Assembly (NCBI GenBank): GCA_035911135.1
Contig: JAMHWD010000015.1
Coordinates: forward strand, 100,701 to 164,700
DNA from: JAMHWD01 sp035911135
Lineage (GTDB): Bacteria; Pseudomonadota; Alphaproteobacteria; Micavibrionales; Micavibrionaceae
Direction of reading: 5' to 3'
Length of the DNA stretch: 64,000 nucleotides
Below, piece after piece: positions 15,476-24,114 of the stretch. Position 1 is the stretch's first letter; every line of letters begins with the position of its first letter. A program made the translations under genes and the position numbers. A model generated the notes under the pieces. That model saw only the letters and a list, made by a program, of their open reading frames with translations. It was not told where the DNA came from and made no database searches.

Positions 15476-16039
15476 ATGAAAAAATATTTTTTATTATTCA
15501 CAATTTGCACATTCTCCCTAGGCCTGCTGGCCACAACCGCCAATGCCGGGGAACGCACGCGCAGCGGCACTGTCTCAGGCCAGAATGGCCGCGGCGGCGC
15601 ATACAACAACACCATCTCCCGTGATGGCCAGGGCAATGTTACCCGCAACCAAAGCGTAACGACTAATAACGGAAAAACCCTCAACCGCAATGTCGCGCGC
15701 GACTATGATAAGGAAACCGGCACGGCCACCCGCACAATTACCGGCAATAACGGCCAGACCCGCACCACCACAGGCAGCGTGGAAAACGGAGTGGCCAGCG
15801 GCACTTACACCACCGGCAACGGAAAAACCGGGACATTTGAGGCCACCGGCACGCGCAACGAGGATGGCACAACAACCCGTTCCAGCACTGTGACCACACA
15901 GGAAGGAAAGGTTGTAAATCGCTCCACCACAACTGGCTATGACCGTGAAACCGGTACACTCAACCGCACGATTACCAACAACAAAGGCAAGACCAGAACC
16001 GGCACTTTGCTGCTCCAGCCCAACGCTGGAAACCAGTAA
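15476..16039 (+). CDS. Secreted Thr/Gly/Asn-rich repeat protein
   Basis: A 187-residue secreted protein with a signal peptide ending near TTANAGERT. The mature part is rich in Thr, Gly, Asn and Arg and contains an internal duplication: residues 59-100 (VTTNNGKTLNRNVARDYDKE) align with residues 136-177 (VTTQEGKVVNRSTTTGYDRE). Between them the pattern NG-K/Q-T recurs. This resembles beta-strand-rich surface or matrix proteins, but no family is assigned. The start is the ATG of MKKYFLLFTI rather than an upstream in-frame codon, since it gives a proper signal peptide. A strong terminator follows. Confidence 0.75.
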   Translation: MKKYFLLFTICTFSLGLLATTANAGERTRSGTVSGQNGRGGAYNNTISRDGQGNVTRNQSVTTNNGKTLNRNVARDYDKETGTATRTITGNNGQTRTTTGSVENGVASGTYTTGNGKTGTFEATGTRNEDGTTTRSSTVTTQEGKVVNRSTTTGYDRETGTLNRTITNNKGKTRTGTLLLQPNAGNQ

Positions 16040-16059
16040 CCCTTTAATCACAAAGGGTT
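16038..16059 (+). terminator. First hairpin after the 15476 gene
   Basis: The arms AACCCTTT and AAAGGGTT overlap the stop codon and are followed by TTGCC. The gene before it has the same two-hairpin layout: a small hairpin at the stop, then a strong terminator. Confidence 0.45.
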
Positions 16060-16077
16060 TTGCCATATAAAATCATA

Positions 16078-16112
16078 AAATATCCATAGGTTTGCCTATG
16101 GATATTTTTTTT
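16078..16112 (+). terminator. Intrinsic terminator after the 15476 gene
   Basis: A 13-base perfect stem, AAATATCCATAGG / CCTATGGATATTT, with loop TTTG is followed by a continuous T-run. It ends only about 20 bases before the next gene's ATG, so the next gene must have a promoter inside or very near this hairpin. TATAGT at 16121 could be a -10 box for a nearly leaderless transcript. Confidence 0.9.
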
Positions 16113-16133
16113 AATCGCCCTATAGTGCTTCCC

Positions 16134-17300
16134 ATGAGTATCACAGCCAACAGCCTCAAGGCGTTACTGGCCGGCGCGGTTATGGCCTGCGTTCTGGGCC
16201 TGCAGGCTATTGCCCAGACACCCGTAACGAATGCGTCCAAAATCAGCAGGGCCGGCTTTGGCCATGCCGTTGTCTTTTCCTATGGCCGTATTGATGAAGA
16301 TAACGCCTATGCCGCCAGCCTGCCGTATGAATCTTTCCAATCCCACATCACCGCGTTGCAAGATGGCGGCTATAACGTTGCGTCTGCAAAAGAAATTGCC
16401 GAAACCTTGAAGGCATCGGAAACACTTCCTGACCGCACCATCGGCATTACATTTGACGGGGCTTACAGCTCGGCGAAAAAGGCGATGGATTATCTGATAG
16501 ATCAGGATATCCCCTTTACAGTATTCATTGCGCCGGAACAAATCGAGAGCGGATCGCCTCAATACCTGAACTGGTCAGAGATCAAGACGCTGCGCGGCAA
16601 TAAACTTGTCACAATCGGCCTGTCTTCCGGCGGGGCGGAAAACGCCGCCACTGATACTGAATTTCGCCGCCGCATCAACCGCGCCCGTGTTCTTTACCGG
16701 GAGAATCTCAATGCCGAGCCGGCGCTATTCGCCTTTTCCGGCGGCGTCATCACCAGCGACCATCGCGCCGCGATTACACAGCAAGGTTTTTTGGCTGCCT
16801 TTGGCCTGCAATCAGGTGTCGTACATACCGCCAGCGACTGGCAAGCCTTGCCGCGCTTTATGATGTCCGGCGATTACGGCAGTCTGGAGCGTTTCCTGAC
16901 GGCGGCCTCCGCCTTGCCCCTGCCTGTTCAGGATTTCGAGCCTGCCGATAATGTCATCGACCCGCAAAGCCCCGTCATCGGCTTTACGTTGCCGGCCGAT
17001 ATGGGATCCATCGCCCAGCGCCTCAGCTGCTTTGTTTCGGGTCAGGGTGCTGCCACGATTGAACGTCTGGGATCGCGCCTTGAAATACGGCCCAAATATC
17101 CGCTGGATGAATCACGCGTGCGTATTAACTGCACAGCGTCGGAAACCAATACCGCCGAAGGCGAAGATGCGCCGCGCTGGCGCTGGCTGGGAATGTTGCT
17201 GAAGGTCGGCAATGCGCCTGCCACCGAGGATGAGAGCCTTGCCATCGAGCCCTTGGAAGAATCTCGCCTTGTTAAAACGGCGCCTGCCGTACTTCCATGA
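16134..17300 (+). CDS. Polysaccharide deacetylase-like (NodB fold) protein, probably inactive
   Basis: A 388-residue secreted protein with a signal peptide (about 1-28, ending AIAQ). A degenerate NodB domain spans roughly 45-280. The family motif TFDDG reads TFDGAY (106-111): the first Asp is kept but the metal-binding second Asp is lost. The HSxxH motif region reads IGLSSGG (161-167) with no His. A second region (about 280-370) is unassigned. It may bind glycan without cutting acetyl groups. The start is the ATG of MSITANS, since an earlier in-frame ATG falls inside the terminator stem. It overlaps the end of nfu tail-to-tail by 29 bases. Confidence 0.75.
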   Translation: MSITANSLKALLAGAVMACVLGLQAIAQTPVTNASKISRAGFGHAVVFSYGRIDEDNAYAASLPYESFQSHITALQDGGYNVASAKEIAETLKASETLPDRTIGITFDGAYSSAKKAMDYLIDQDIPFTVFIAPEQIESGSPQYLNWSEIKTLRGNKLVTIGLSSGGAENAATDTEFRRRINRARVLYRENLNAEPALFAFSGGVITSDHRAAITQQGFLAAFGLQSGVVHTASDWQALPRFMMSGDYGSLERFLTAASALPLPVQDFEPADNVIDPQSPVIGFTLPADMGSIAQRLSCFVSGQGAATIERLGSRLEIRPKYPLDESRVRINCTASETNTAEGEDAPRWRWLGMLLKVGNAPATEDESLAIEPLEESRLVKTAPAVLP

Positions 17301-17829
17301 CTTCGGGCAGATAATGCTTGAGCATATTCTCAATCCCGCTTTTGAGTGTGGCGGTTGAACTGGGGCAGCCCGCGCAAGCGCCCTGCATCCGCAAGTAAAC
17401 AACGCCATCATCAAATCGTTCGAATACAATATCGCCGCCATCCATGGCCACAGCCGGACGGACGCGCGTATCCAGCAATTCCTTGATCTGCTGAACGATC
17501 TCGCTGTCCTGCGCCGCAGACGCGCCTTGATTGGGCAAAGCGCCGGGATTGACGATCGGCTGACCTGTCGAGAGATGCTCCATCAGCGCCGCCAGCACCA
17601 TCGGCTTTAACATCGGCCAGTCGGTATCGGCATTCTTAGTGACAGAGACGAAATCAGACCCTAAAAACACGGCCCGCACACCTTGCAGGGAGAAAAGACG
17701 CTGCGCCAGCGGCGAAGCCCCGGCCGATCCCGCATCCTGAAAATCCGCCGTACCCGCCGCCAGTATCGTCTGGCCGGGCAGAAATTTGATCGTTGCCGGA
17801 TTGGGCGTATTTTCGGTCTGGATGAACAT
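17272..17829 (-). CDS. nfu: Iron-sulfur cluster carrier, Nfu type
   Basis: A 185-residue Nfu protein as found in Alphaproteobacteria and mitochondria (NFU1). The N-terminal Nfu domain (about 1-90) starts FIQTENTPNPATIKFLPG. The C-terminal NifU domain (about 108-180) has the Fe-S-binding CAGCPSS with Cys152 and Cys155. It delivers 4Fe-4S clusters to client enzymes. A ribosome site AAGGAAGG lies upstream of the ATG. It converges on, and overlaps, the deacetylase-like gene. Confidence 0.95.
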   Translation of the reverse strand: MFIQTENTPNPATIKFLPGQTILAAGTADFQDAGSAGASPLAQRLFSLQGVRAVFLGSDFVSVTKNADTDWPMLKPMVLAALMEHLSTGQPIVNPGALPNQGASAAQDSEIVQQIKELLDTRVRPAVAMDGGDIVFERFDDGVVYLRMQGACAGCPSSTATLKSGIENMLKHYLPEVMEVRQAPF

Positions 17830-17887
17830 TGCGTTAAGGCCTTCCTTTATCTTTCAGAGAAACAGATAGGCTGAAAACGGGCCGAAA

Positions 17888-18412
17888 TCAACCCGCGCCG
17901 GCGCTGCTGAAATCGAAAATGCGCTCGATCTGCTGTGACTCCAGCTGACCCGGCACGATCGTAAGGGGTACGCGCAAACGCGCCAGCCCCTTGGCGCTGG
18001 TGAAATACGCCACCAACGGCCCCGGCGATCCCTGCACGCCGCCGCCCAGTATCAGGGCCTTGATATTATGATCTGCGTTAATCAATTCGATCAGCACATC
18101 GGCCTTTTGGCCGTGTTCGATATAAAGGGCCGGGATCTGCCCCGTCAGCTCGCTGATGGATTTGGCGATACCGAATAAAAACTGCTCGGCGTCCTTGCGG
18201 ACTTCCTCGCGCATGCGGTCCTCAATATTGCCCCAATGCATGAAATCCTGCGGTTCGGTAACATAAGCCAGACCAATATGCGCGTCATTGGATGTCGCAA
18301 GGCGCGCCGCATACAGCAGCGCAACCGAAAATTCCTCCGACCGGTCCGCAACCAGAAGATAGGTTCCCTTATGCGGCCTTGCGGCGTCTTTCTTTTCCGA
18401 AGATCCCGTCAT
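17888..18412 (-). CDS. Universal stress protein family
   Basis: A 174-residue cytoplasmic protein of the UspA fold. It starts GTYLLVADRSEEFSVALLYA, with a DAHIGLAYVTEP strand, a long helix and an ending LRVPLTIVPG. The glycine-rich loop is ILGGGVQGSPGP rather than the classic ATP-binding GxxGxxG-SVS, so nucleotide binding is uncertain. The ATG of MTGSSEKK is chosen; longer in-frame starts run into the next gene. Downstream of the TSUP and TIGR02186 genes, it is probably part of that transcript. Confidence 0.8.
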   Translation of the reverse strand: MTGSSEKKDAARPHKGTYLLVADRSEEFSVALLYAARLATSNDAHIGLAYVTEPQDFMHWGNIEDRMREEVRKDAEQFLFGIAKSISELTGQIPALYIEHGQKADVLIELINADHNIKALILGGGVQGSPGPLVAYFTSAKGLARLRVPLTIVPGQLESQQIERIFDFSSAGAG

Positions 18413-18449
18413 GATGATAGTCTCTGGATTATTCCTGTTCGTCTTTTTA

Positions 18450-19190
18450 TTATTTATTTCTGATAAAATTGATAAACCAACCGGCAAATGCGCCCATAAA
18501 AATACAAGCCAAACCGTACAGGAAAGAATGGCTGTAGGCAAGGTCATTGAGGCTGGCGCTGGTTCCGATCTGCGCAACTTTCAAGGTGTCGCGGCTGGAA
18601 TCGATAATGCGCCCGTCCTCAATCAAAAAGGCCTCGACCTCATAACGGCCCTTGGGCACGTTCGAGGGCACATAAAGCACAGTTTTAAAGAAGTTCGGAT
18701 GCAGAAACTCGATCTTCTTGGGCTTGAGCGGAAATAGTCCCTGCTTTTGCTTGCTGCGGATCAGGGCTTCGTGAAAGCTGCCGATACGCGCATCATCCTC
18801 GCGCACATTCATGGCACGAAATGTCATGCCGCTCAGGCCTATGCCCTCGCGCGTCAATACATCCTGCGGGGCAATCTGGCTTTCGGGGCGGCTCAGGGCA
18901 TAATCGTAATACAACGGCACATCATGGAAATCTATCCATTCGCCCGTGACCCACATGCCCATGAACTGGCCTTTTTTACGAACGGTAATATCGCGCTCCG
19001 GCCCACGCACCACGATGGCCACATCGCCCGCATGATTTTTTGTCCCATACAAAACCACAAAGCCGCCGTTAAATCCGGTGGTGATATCGACATGATCCTG
19101 CGCCAGATCAATCGCCATGCCTTGCTGGGCCTTGGCGGAAGTAACAGGCGTGAGGATCAGCAGCAAAAATAAGGCGCGGGCAATGAACAT
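18450..19190 (-). CDS. TIGR02186 / Alph_Pro_TM membrane protein
   Basis: A 246-residue exported protein: signal peptide (MFIARALFLLLILTPVTSAKA), a periplasmic domain of about 190 residues (TTGFNGGFVVLYGTKN, MWVTGEWIDFHDVPLYYDYA), and one C-terminal membrane helix (FLYGLACIFMGAFAGWF). This is the layout of the alphaproteobacterial TIGR02186 family, whose genes travel next to TauE/SafE-like transporters. Here it starts 7 bases after the TSUP gene. It is probably an accessory subunit of that transporter, with unknown substrate. TAGGGA precedes the ATG. Confidence 0.87.
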   Translation of the reverse strand: MFIARALFLLLILTPVTSAKAQQGMAIDLAQDHVDITTGFNGGFVVLYGTKNHAGDVAIVVRGPERDITVRKKGQFMGMWVTGEWIDFHDVPLYYDYALSRPESQIAPQDVLTREGIGLSGMTFRAMNVREDDARIGSFHEALIRSKQKQGLFPLKPKKIEFLHPNFFKTVLYVPSNVPKGRYEVEAFLIEDGRIIDSSRDTLKVAQIGTSASLNDLAYSHSFLYGLACIFMGAFAGWFINFIRNK

Positions 19191-19197
19191 GAGATCC

Positions 19198-20115
19198 CTA
19201 CCCGCTCCATACCACGGTGGAATACAGCTCCACCGGCTCGATAAACAGCTCCAGCGCCAGCCTGAAGCTCACCGCCAGCACTAAAATAGCCAGCGTAATC
19301 CGCGCATGAAGCGGCTTGATATATTTGGCAAAGACCACGCCGAACTGTGTGCCGATCACCCCGCCAACGATCAGAATCCCGGCCAGCACGATATCCACCG
19401 TGTTATTCATCGTGGCATGCATCAGCGTGGCCGAGGCCGTGATGAATATCATCTGAAACAGCGAAGTCCCGGCCGCCAGAATAGTCGGCATCCCCAGAAT
19501 ATAGATCATGGCCGGGACAATCAGGAATCCGCCGCCAATCCCTAAAATCGAGGCCAGAATACCGCCGACAAATCCAATCCCGGCAGGAACAAGGGCGCTG
19601 ATATACAGCTTGGAATGCGGAAAGCGCATCTTGTATGGCAGACGCGAGAGGATCGGCGAGACGCGAAACGCATTAAACTCACTGCTCATCTTTTTCTTGC
19701 GGAAGGTGGTCATCAGACTTTCATAGAGCATCATCAGACCAATCCCGCCCAGCAGCAGCACGTAAAGCAGCGATACCGCAAAATCAATCTGCCCCAGATA
19801 TTCCAGCATCCGGAAAATCAAAATACCGACAAATGAACCGATCACACCGCCGCCCAGCATCACGCCGCCGATTTTGACATCAACATTGCCGCGCTTGAAA
19901 TGCCCCATGGACCCGGCTACGCCGGATGCCACCAGCTGGCTGGACTGCGTGCCCACGGCCACGGCCGGCGGAATACCCATAAAAATCAGAAAAGGTGTTG
20001 TCAGAAAACCGCCGCCCACGCCGAAAATCCCAGACATAAAACCGACAATCCCGCCCAGCAGCAAAACGCTCTCGGCAGCGATTGATAATTCAGCAATGGG
20101 TAAATAAATCTGCAT
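19198..20115 (-). CDS. TSUP family anion transporter (TauE/SafE-like)
   Basis: A 305-residue inner-membrane protein with about eight membrane segments. It shows the family's duplicated motif, GIFGVGGGFLTTPFLIFMG in the first half and ILGIGGGFLIVPAMIYILG in the second. TSUP proteins export or import sulfite, sulfonates or related anions. The ATG at 20115 is chosen; a GTG 16 codons upstream is possible. Its partnership with the TIGR02186 gene is conserved in Alphaproteobacteria. Confidence 0.92.
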   Translation of the reverse strand: MQIYLPIAELSIAAESVLLLGGIVGFMSGIFGVGGGFLTTPFLIFMGIPPAVAVGTQSSQLVASGVAGSMGHFKRGNVDVKIGGVMLGGGVIGSFVGILIFRMLEYLGQIDFAVSLLYVLLLGGIGLMMLYESLMTTFRKKKMSSEFNAFRVSPILSRLPYKMRFPHSKLYISALVPAGIGFVGGILASILGIGGGFLIVPAMIYILGMPTILAAGTSLFQMIFITASATLMHATMNNTVDIVLAGILIVGGVIGTQFGVVFAKYIKPLHARITLAILVLAVSFRLALELFIEPVELYSTVVWSG

Positions 20116-20214
20116 AACCGGACATGGGAGCGCCGCTTGGGAAAAGGCGAGCGCCTTTATCACTCCACAATGCCTGATATAACCCTGAAGGGCAAGAATG
20201 ATCGGGGAAAAACT

Positions 20215-20865
20215 TTAGTATTTTTCGCGGCCGAAATCTTCATCGCCGCGCACTTGCACCTGGCGATCATAGAAATTGCGGTAATAGCCGTTCTTGGCTT
20301 CGTTGATCTCCTTGCGGAAATCGACGGATTTTACCACGCTCAGGAAAGACTGGTGCCATTTGTGGTAGGCATGAATCTCGGCCGAGCATTCCATGATATA
20401 GGCCTTGCCGTTATAAAGCGCAGCAATCATCAGGGCGCGCTTGTCCATCTTTGGACCCACCGCATTGGTATAACGGGCGGCGGCATAACTGCCGAACCCG
20501 CGTCCAAAACCGGTGTAATTATCGCTGACCGTCTCGATGGTCACATCATCATATTCGCCTAAGTAATCATTCCAGAATGCCCAGCTATACTGGATTTTCG
20601 CGACATGCTTATCCAGATATTCCGGGTAAATGATGAAACGCTTGTCCTCGCGCACGCGCAGGCGGCAAATGGCGTGATCGTTTACGCTGGGGGCCTGAAC
20701 GGCATAAATGTCATCCGTGCGCTGATTATGCATTGGCGTCCAGCGATCCGGGTAGGTAAAGGACATGTTCGTCTCGGCATCTTCCCAGAAGAACACCTCC
20801 GCCGAGGCCGGCGCGGTCATAACGGTAAGAGCAAGAACGGAAAGGGCTAATTTTCTGAATGACAT
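20215..20865 (-). CDS. Periplasmic protein of unknown function
   Basis: A 216-residue exported protein with a signal peptide ending TAPASAEV. The mature part has a single domain rich in aromatic residues (FWEDAETNMSFTYPDRW, KIQYSWAFWNDYLGEY, SYAAARYTNAVGPK) and two Cys at about 75 and 173 that could form a disulfide. I do not recognise the family, though the TYPDRW style resembles PsbP/DUF-type lipid-pocket proteins. It sits 100 bases upstream of the TSUP gene on the same strand. The ATG at 20865 is preferred for its signal peptide. Confidence 0.65.
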   Translation of the reverse strand: MSFRKLALSVLALTVMTAPASAEVFFWEDAETNMSFTYPDRWTPMHNQRTDDIYAVQAPSVNDHAICRLRVREDKRFIIYPEYLDKHVAKIQYSWAFWNDYLGEYDDVTIETVSDNYTGFGRGFGSYAAARYTNAVGPKMDKRALMIAALYNGKAYIMECSAEIHAYHKWHQSFLSVVKSVDFRKEINEAKNGYYRNFYDRQVQVRGDEDFGREKY

Positions 20866-20967
20866 GGCAAGGAACCTGAAACCGAATATAGAAACAAATA
20901 TCAATTTCAAATTATGACCGAAATTTTGAATATCCGCCACCCTGAAAAAAAATTTACTCGCACCCTG

Positions 20968-21031
20968 TTTCCCCCGCGAAAGCGGGGGCCTGCCTTAGAA
21001 CGCATTATGGATCCCCGCTTTCGCGGGGAAA
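20968..21031. repeat. Paired CCCCGC/GCGGGG hairpins
   Basis: Two GC-rich hairpins face each other: CCCCCGC-GAAA-GCGGGGG (20971-20988) and CCCCGC-TTTC-GCGGGG (21013-21028). The whole unit is an imperfect inverted repeat bounded by TTTCCCC and GGGGAAA. It lies in the gap between trpS and the 20215 gene. A single hairpin of the same family is at 3935-3952. Confidence 0.75.
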
Positions 21032-21047
21032 GCAGACGGCGGCGCGA

Positions 21048-22049
21048 TCAAATTTTCCAGAAACCCATCAGTTTCTCAACCTCATCCAGCGTCTTGACCG
21101 CCAGCGCATTGACCTTTTCGTTTCCAGCCTTCAGCACCGCATCAATCTGGGCGGGGTCGGCCATCAGCGCGCTCATGCGCTTGGTGATCGGCTCCAGATG
21201 GGCCACAGCCACATCGACAAAGGCGGGCTTGAACGCGCCAAAGCCCTGCCCGGCGAATTGTTTCAGCACGTCTTCACGGCTCATATCAGCCAGCGCCGCA
21301 TAAAGCGTCACAAGATTCTTGGCCTCCGGACGGCCATCGAGGGCCTCCATATTGTCGGGCAGCGCCTCGGCATCAGATTTGGCCTTGCGGATTTTCTGGG
21401 CGATCATATCCGCATCATCGGTCAGGTTAATGCGGCTCATATCGCTTTCGGCGGATTTGCTCATTTTCTGCGATCCATCACGCAAGCTCATCACGCGCGG
21501 CGCGGGACCGGTAATGACGGGCTCAGGCTGGGGGAAGAAATCAACGCCATATCTTGTGTTAAACGTCGCCGCCAGATCGCGCGCCAGCTCCAGATGCTGT
21601 TTCTGGTCCTCACCCACCGGCACATGTGTGGCCTTGTAGATCAGGATATCGGCGGCCATCAGAACGGGATAGGCAAATAATCCAAGACCTGCGCGTTCCT
21701 TGTCCTTGCCGGCCTTGTCCTTGAACTGGGTCATGCGCTCCAGTTTCCCCATCTGCGCCATAGTGGCAAACAACCACATCAGCTGCGAATGGCCGGGCAC
21801 GGCTGACTGCACGAAAATTGCAGATTTATCAGGATCAATCCCGGCGGCGATATAGGCGGCAGCAATCTCGCGCGTCGCGGCCTTCAAGCCATCGCGCTCG
21901 TAAGGAACCGTAATCGCGTGCAGATCGACAACGCCATACAGACATTCAGCGCCTTCGTTCTGGAACCGCACCCAGTTCTTCAGCGCCCCAAGATAATTCC
22001 CAAGGTGAAGATGGCTGGTGGGTTGCATGCACGATAATATGCGTTTCAT
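21048..22049 (-). CDS. trpS: Tryptophan-tRNA ligase
   Basis: A 333-residue class I aminoacyl-tRNA synthetase. The HIGH-type motif is HLHLGNYLG (18-26) and the KMSKS loop is intact (QKMSKSAESD). The typical start MKRILSxMQPT is present. It charges tRNA-Trp. It is transcribed away from metC across a 107-base divergent promoter region. Confidence 0.98.
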   Translation of the reverse strand: MKRILSCMQPTSHLHLGNYLGALKNWVRFQNEGAECLYGVVDLHAITVPYERDGLKAATREIAAAYIAAGIDPDKSAIFVQSAVPGHSQLMWLFATMAQMGKLERMTQFKDKAGKDKERAGLGLFAYPVLMAADILIYKATHVPVGEDQKQHLELARDLAATFNTRYGVDFFPQPEPVITGPAPRVMSLRDGSQKMSKSAESDMSRINLTDDADMIAQKIRKAKSDAEALPDNMEALDGRPEAKNLVTLYAALADMSREDVLKQFAGQGFGAFKPAFVDVAVAHLEPITKRMSALMADPAQIDAVLKAGNEKVNALAVKTLDEVEKLMGFWKI

Positions 22050-22156
22050 CGGTGTTTTCCTTTTCTATTCCGGTGTTTTAGCGCGAAGAGCCTAAGAAGC
22101 GAAGCATTTTTTAAATTGCGCTTGGTTACCCCCTCGCCTTTTGCTAGGTTTAGATC

Positions 22157-23332
22157 ATGCAAAACCCTAAAAACATGCGCCGGGATACGGCTCTGGTCCA
22201 TGCGGGCCGCAAGCCTGAAGATTATCACGGCGTGGTCAACCCGCCGCTGGTACGGACCTCCACCATTCTTTATCCCAATCTGGCGGCCTATGAGGATAAA
22301 AACCACCGCTACCGTTATGGGCGGCTCGGCAACCCGTTAAGCGATTCCTTTGAACGCGCCATCGCCGATCTTGAGGGCGGCTTTGACGCCATCTCCTGCC
22401 AAAGCGGCATGAGCGCAATCACCACTGCCCTGCTTTCCTTCCTCAAAACCGGCGATCATCTGCTGGTGGCCGATACCTGCTATCCGCCGGTGCGGGATTT
22501 CTGCCGTAACATCCTTGCCCGCATGGGTGTGGAAACCGAATATTACGACCCCATGGCGGGGATCGAGATTGAATCCCTGATCCGCCCGAACACGGCTGTA
22601 ATTTACATGGAATCTCCCGGCTCCGGCACGTTCGAGGTCATGGATGTGCCCGCCGTGGCGCGTCTGGCGCGCAACAAGGGCGTGGTGACCATCATCGACA
22701 ACACATGGTCGGCTGGAATCCTCTTTAACCCCATCAAGCACGGCGTGAATGTCTGCCTGCAATCGGCCACGAAATATATCGGCGGGCACAGCGATATCAA
22801 TCTGGGCGTTATTGTCGCGGCGGACGAGGAAACATTCGCCCGCCTGCGCCAGATGTCATGGGATTTGGGCGTCTGCGCGGCGGCGGAAGATTTGAACCTT
22901 GCGCTGCGCGGCCTGCGTACACTGACCACCCGCATGAAACAAAACGCCGCCAATGCACAAGCGGTAATGGACTGGATGGCGGGAAGACCGGAAATTCAAA
23001 AGCTCTATCACCCTTCCCTGCCCGGTCATAAAGGGCATGATATCTGGAAGCGTGATTTTACCGGCGCGAACGGCATTTTCAGCTTTCTTTTAAAACCCGC
23101 CCCGCGCGAGGCTGTTCATTCCTTTGTTGATGCGCTCACTCTTATTCCCATCGGCTCGTCATGGGGCGGTTATGAAAGCCTGCTCCAGCCGCAATACCCC
23201 GCAAAAATTCGCAGCGCTGTACCCTGGACAGAAAATGGCGCGCTGCTGCGCTTCCAGATCGGATTCGAGGATCCGGCCGATCTGATCGCCAATATCGAAC
23301 AAGCCCTCAAAATCTTTAACAGTAACGCGTGA
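22157..23332 (+). CDS. metC: Cystathionine beta-lyase
   Basis: A 391-residue PLP enzyme of the Cys/Met-metabolism family; it cleaves cystathionine to homocysteine, pyruvate and ammonia. The PLP-binding Lys206 is in QSATKYIGGHSD. The N-terminal HAGRKPEDYHGVVNPPLVR and the later GSSWGGYESL are typical of the alphaproteobacterial MetC branch. Other members of the fold (gamma-synthase, gamma-lyase) are less likely given GSSWGGYES. No SAM-II or other riboswitch is recognisable in the 107 bases upstream. Confidence 0.92.
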   Translation: MQNPKNMRRDTALVHAGRKPEDYHGVVNPPLVRTSTILYPNLAAYEDKNHRYRYGRLGNPLSDSFERAIADLEGGFDAISCQSGMSAITTALLSFLKTGDHLLVADTCYPPVRDFCRNILARMGVETEYYDPMAGIEIESLIRPNTAVIYMESPGSGTFEVMDVPAVARLARNKGVVTIIDNTWSAGILFNPIKHGVNVCLQSATKYIGGHSDINLGVIVAADEETFARLRQMSWDLGVCAAAEDLNLALRGLRTLTTRMKQNAANAQAVMDWMAGRPEIQKLYHPSLPGHKGHDIWKRDFTGANGIFSFLLKPAPREAVHSFVDALTLIPIGSSWGGYESLLQPQYPAKIRSAVPWTENGALLRFQIGFEDPADLIANIEQALKIFNSNA

Positions 23333-23341
23333 TAATCACCC

Positions 23342-24001
23342 ATGACCGCCATCAAGAATTACTACGAATACCTGCCCAAAAACAAAACCCAGCCCAAACA
23401 GCTTGTCATCCTGCTGCACGGTCTTGGCTCGAACGGCCGCGACCTGATCACGCTTGCGCCTTACTGGGCGGCGGCGCTGCCTGATGCGGCCTTTGTTTCG
23501 CCGGATGCGCCCTTTCCTTGCGATATGGTTCCGCCCGGCTATCCCGATTCCTTCCAATGGTTCAGCCTCCAAAGCCGCAACCCCAAGGATATGCTGGAAG
23601 GCGTGCGCATTGCTGCGCCCATCGCCATGGCCTTTATTGATGAACAGCTGGACCGTTTCAAATTAAGCGCCGATAAATGCGCGCTGGTGGGCTTTTCACA
23701 AGGCACGATGACCTCGCTATATCTGGCGCAGCACTATAAACAGGCGCTCGCCGGGGTGCTGGGTTATTCCGGGGCGCTGCTCTGGGATCCTGCCAAGGCC
23801 CCGCTGCACAAGCCTCCTGCTCACATCATCCATGGCGAGGCCGATGATGTCGTGCCCTTGGCGGCCTATCACATGGCAAAAGAAACATTGGAAGCACAAG
23901 GCTTTGCCGTCTCAGGCCACACCACCCCCGGCTTGCCGCATTCCATCGACAATAAAGGCATAGAATCGGGCAGCGAATTCCTGCAGAAAATCCTCTTATA
24001 A
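23342..24001 (+). CDS. Carboxylesterase / phospholipase family serine hydrolase
   Basis: A 219-residue alpha/beta hydrolase of the YpfH/APT1-like family. The oxyanion region is LLHGLGSNGRDL, the nucleophile Ser119 lies in GFSQGTM, the Asp in GEADDVVP and the His in GLPHSID. This completes the triad. It acts on short acyl esters; the natural substrate is not predictable. It starts 9 bases after metC, so the two are probably cotranscribed. Confidence 0.92.
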   Translation: MTAIKNYYEYLPKNKTQPKQLVILLHGLGSNGRDLITLAPYWAAALPDAAFVSPDAPFPCDMVPPGYPDSFQWFSLQSRNPKDMLEGVRIAAPIAMAFIDEQLDRFKLSADKCALVGFSQGTMTSLYLAQHYKQALAGVLGYSGALLWDPAKAPLHKPPAHIIHGEADDVVPLAAYHMAKETLEAQGFAVSGHTTPGLPHSIDNKGIESGSEFLQKILL

Positions 24002-24019
24002 GTCGCCGCTACATTAGCG

Positions 24020-24035
24020 TTAACTCCGTATTAAC
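24020..24035 (+). promoter_or_regulatory. CtrA-type box TTAA-N7-TTAAC
   Basis: TTAA (24020-24023), seven bases, then TTAAC (24031-24035) matches the full alphaproteobacterial CtrA consensus. It lies in the 113-base gap after the esterase and 79 bases before the ATG of the small secreted peptide. Cell-cycle control by CtrA is inferred, not shown. Confidence 0.5.
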
Positions 24036-24114
24036 TAAAATATAGATAAAATTTTAGATATATTCGATGCAAATTTTAAAGAGCGGATTTGCAGGGGCGC
24101 ACAGAGGGGTTAAA

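Noticed and set aside
15476..16039. CRISPR-like repetition in the Thr/Gly/Asn-rich gene
   Set aside because: The repeats are degenerate codon repeats within an open frame, without equal spacers.
22050..22156. Possible SAM-II riboswitch before metC
   Set aside because: The conserved SAM-II core bases and pseudoknot pairing were not found by eye in this gap.
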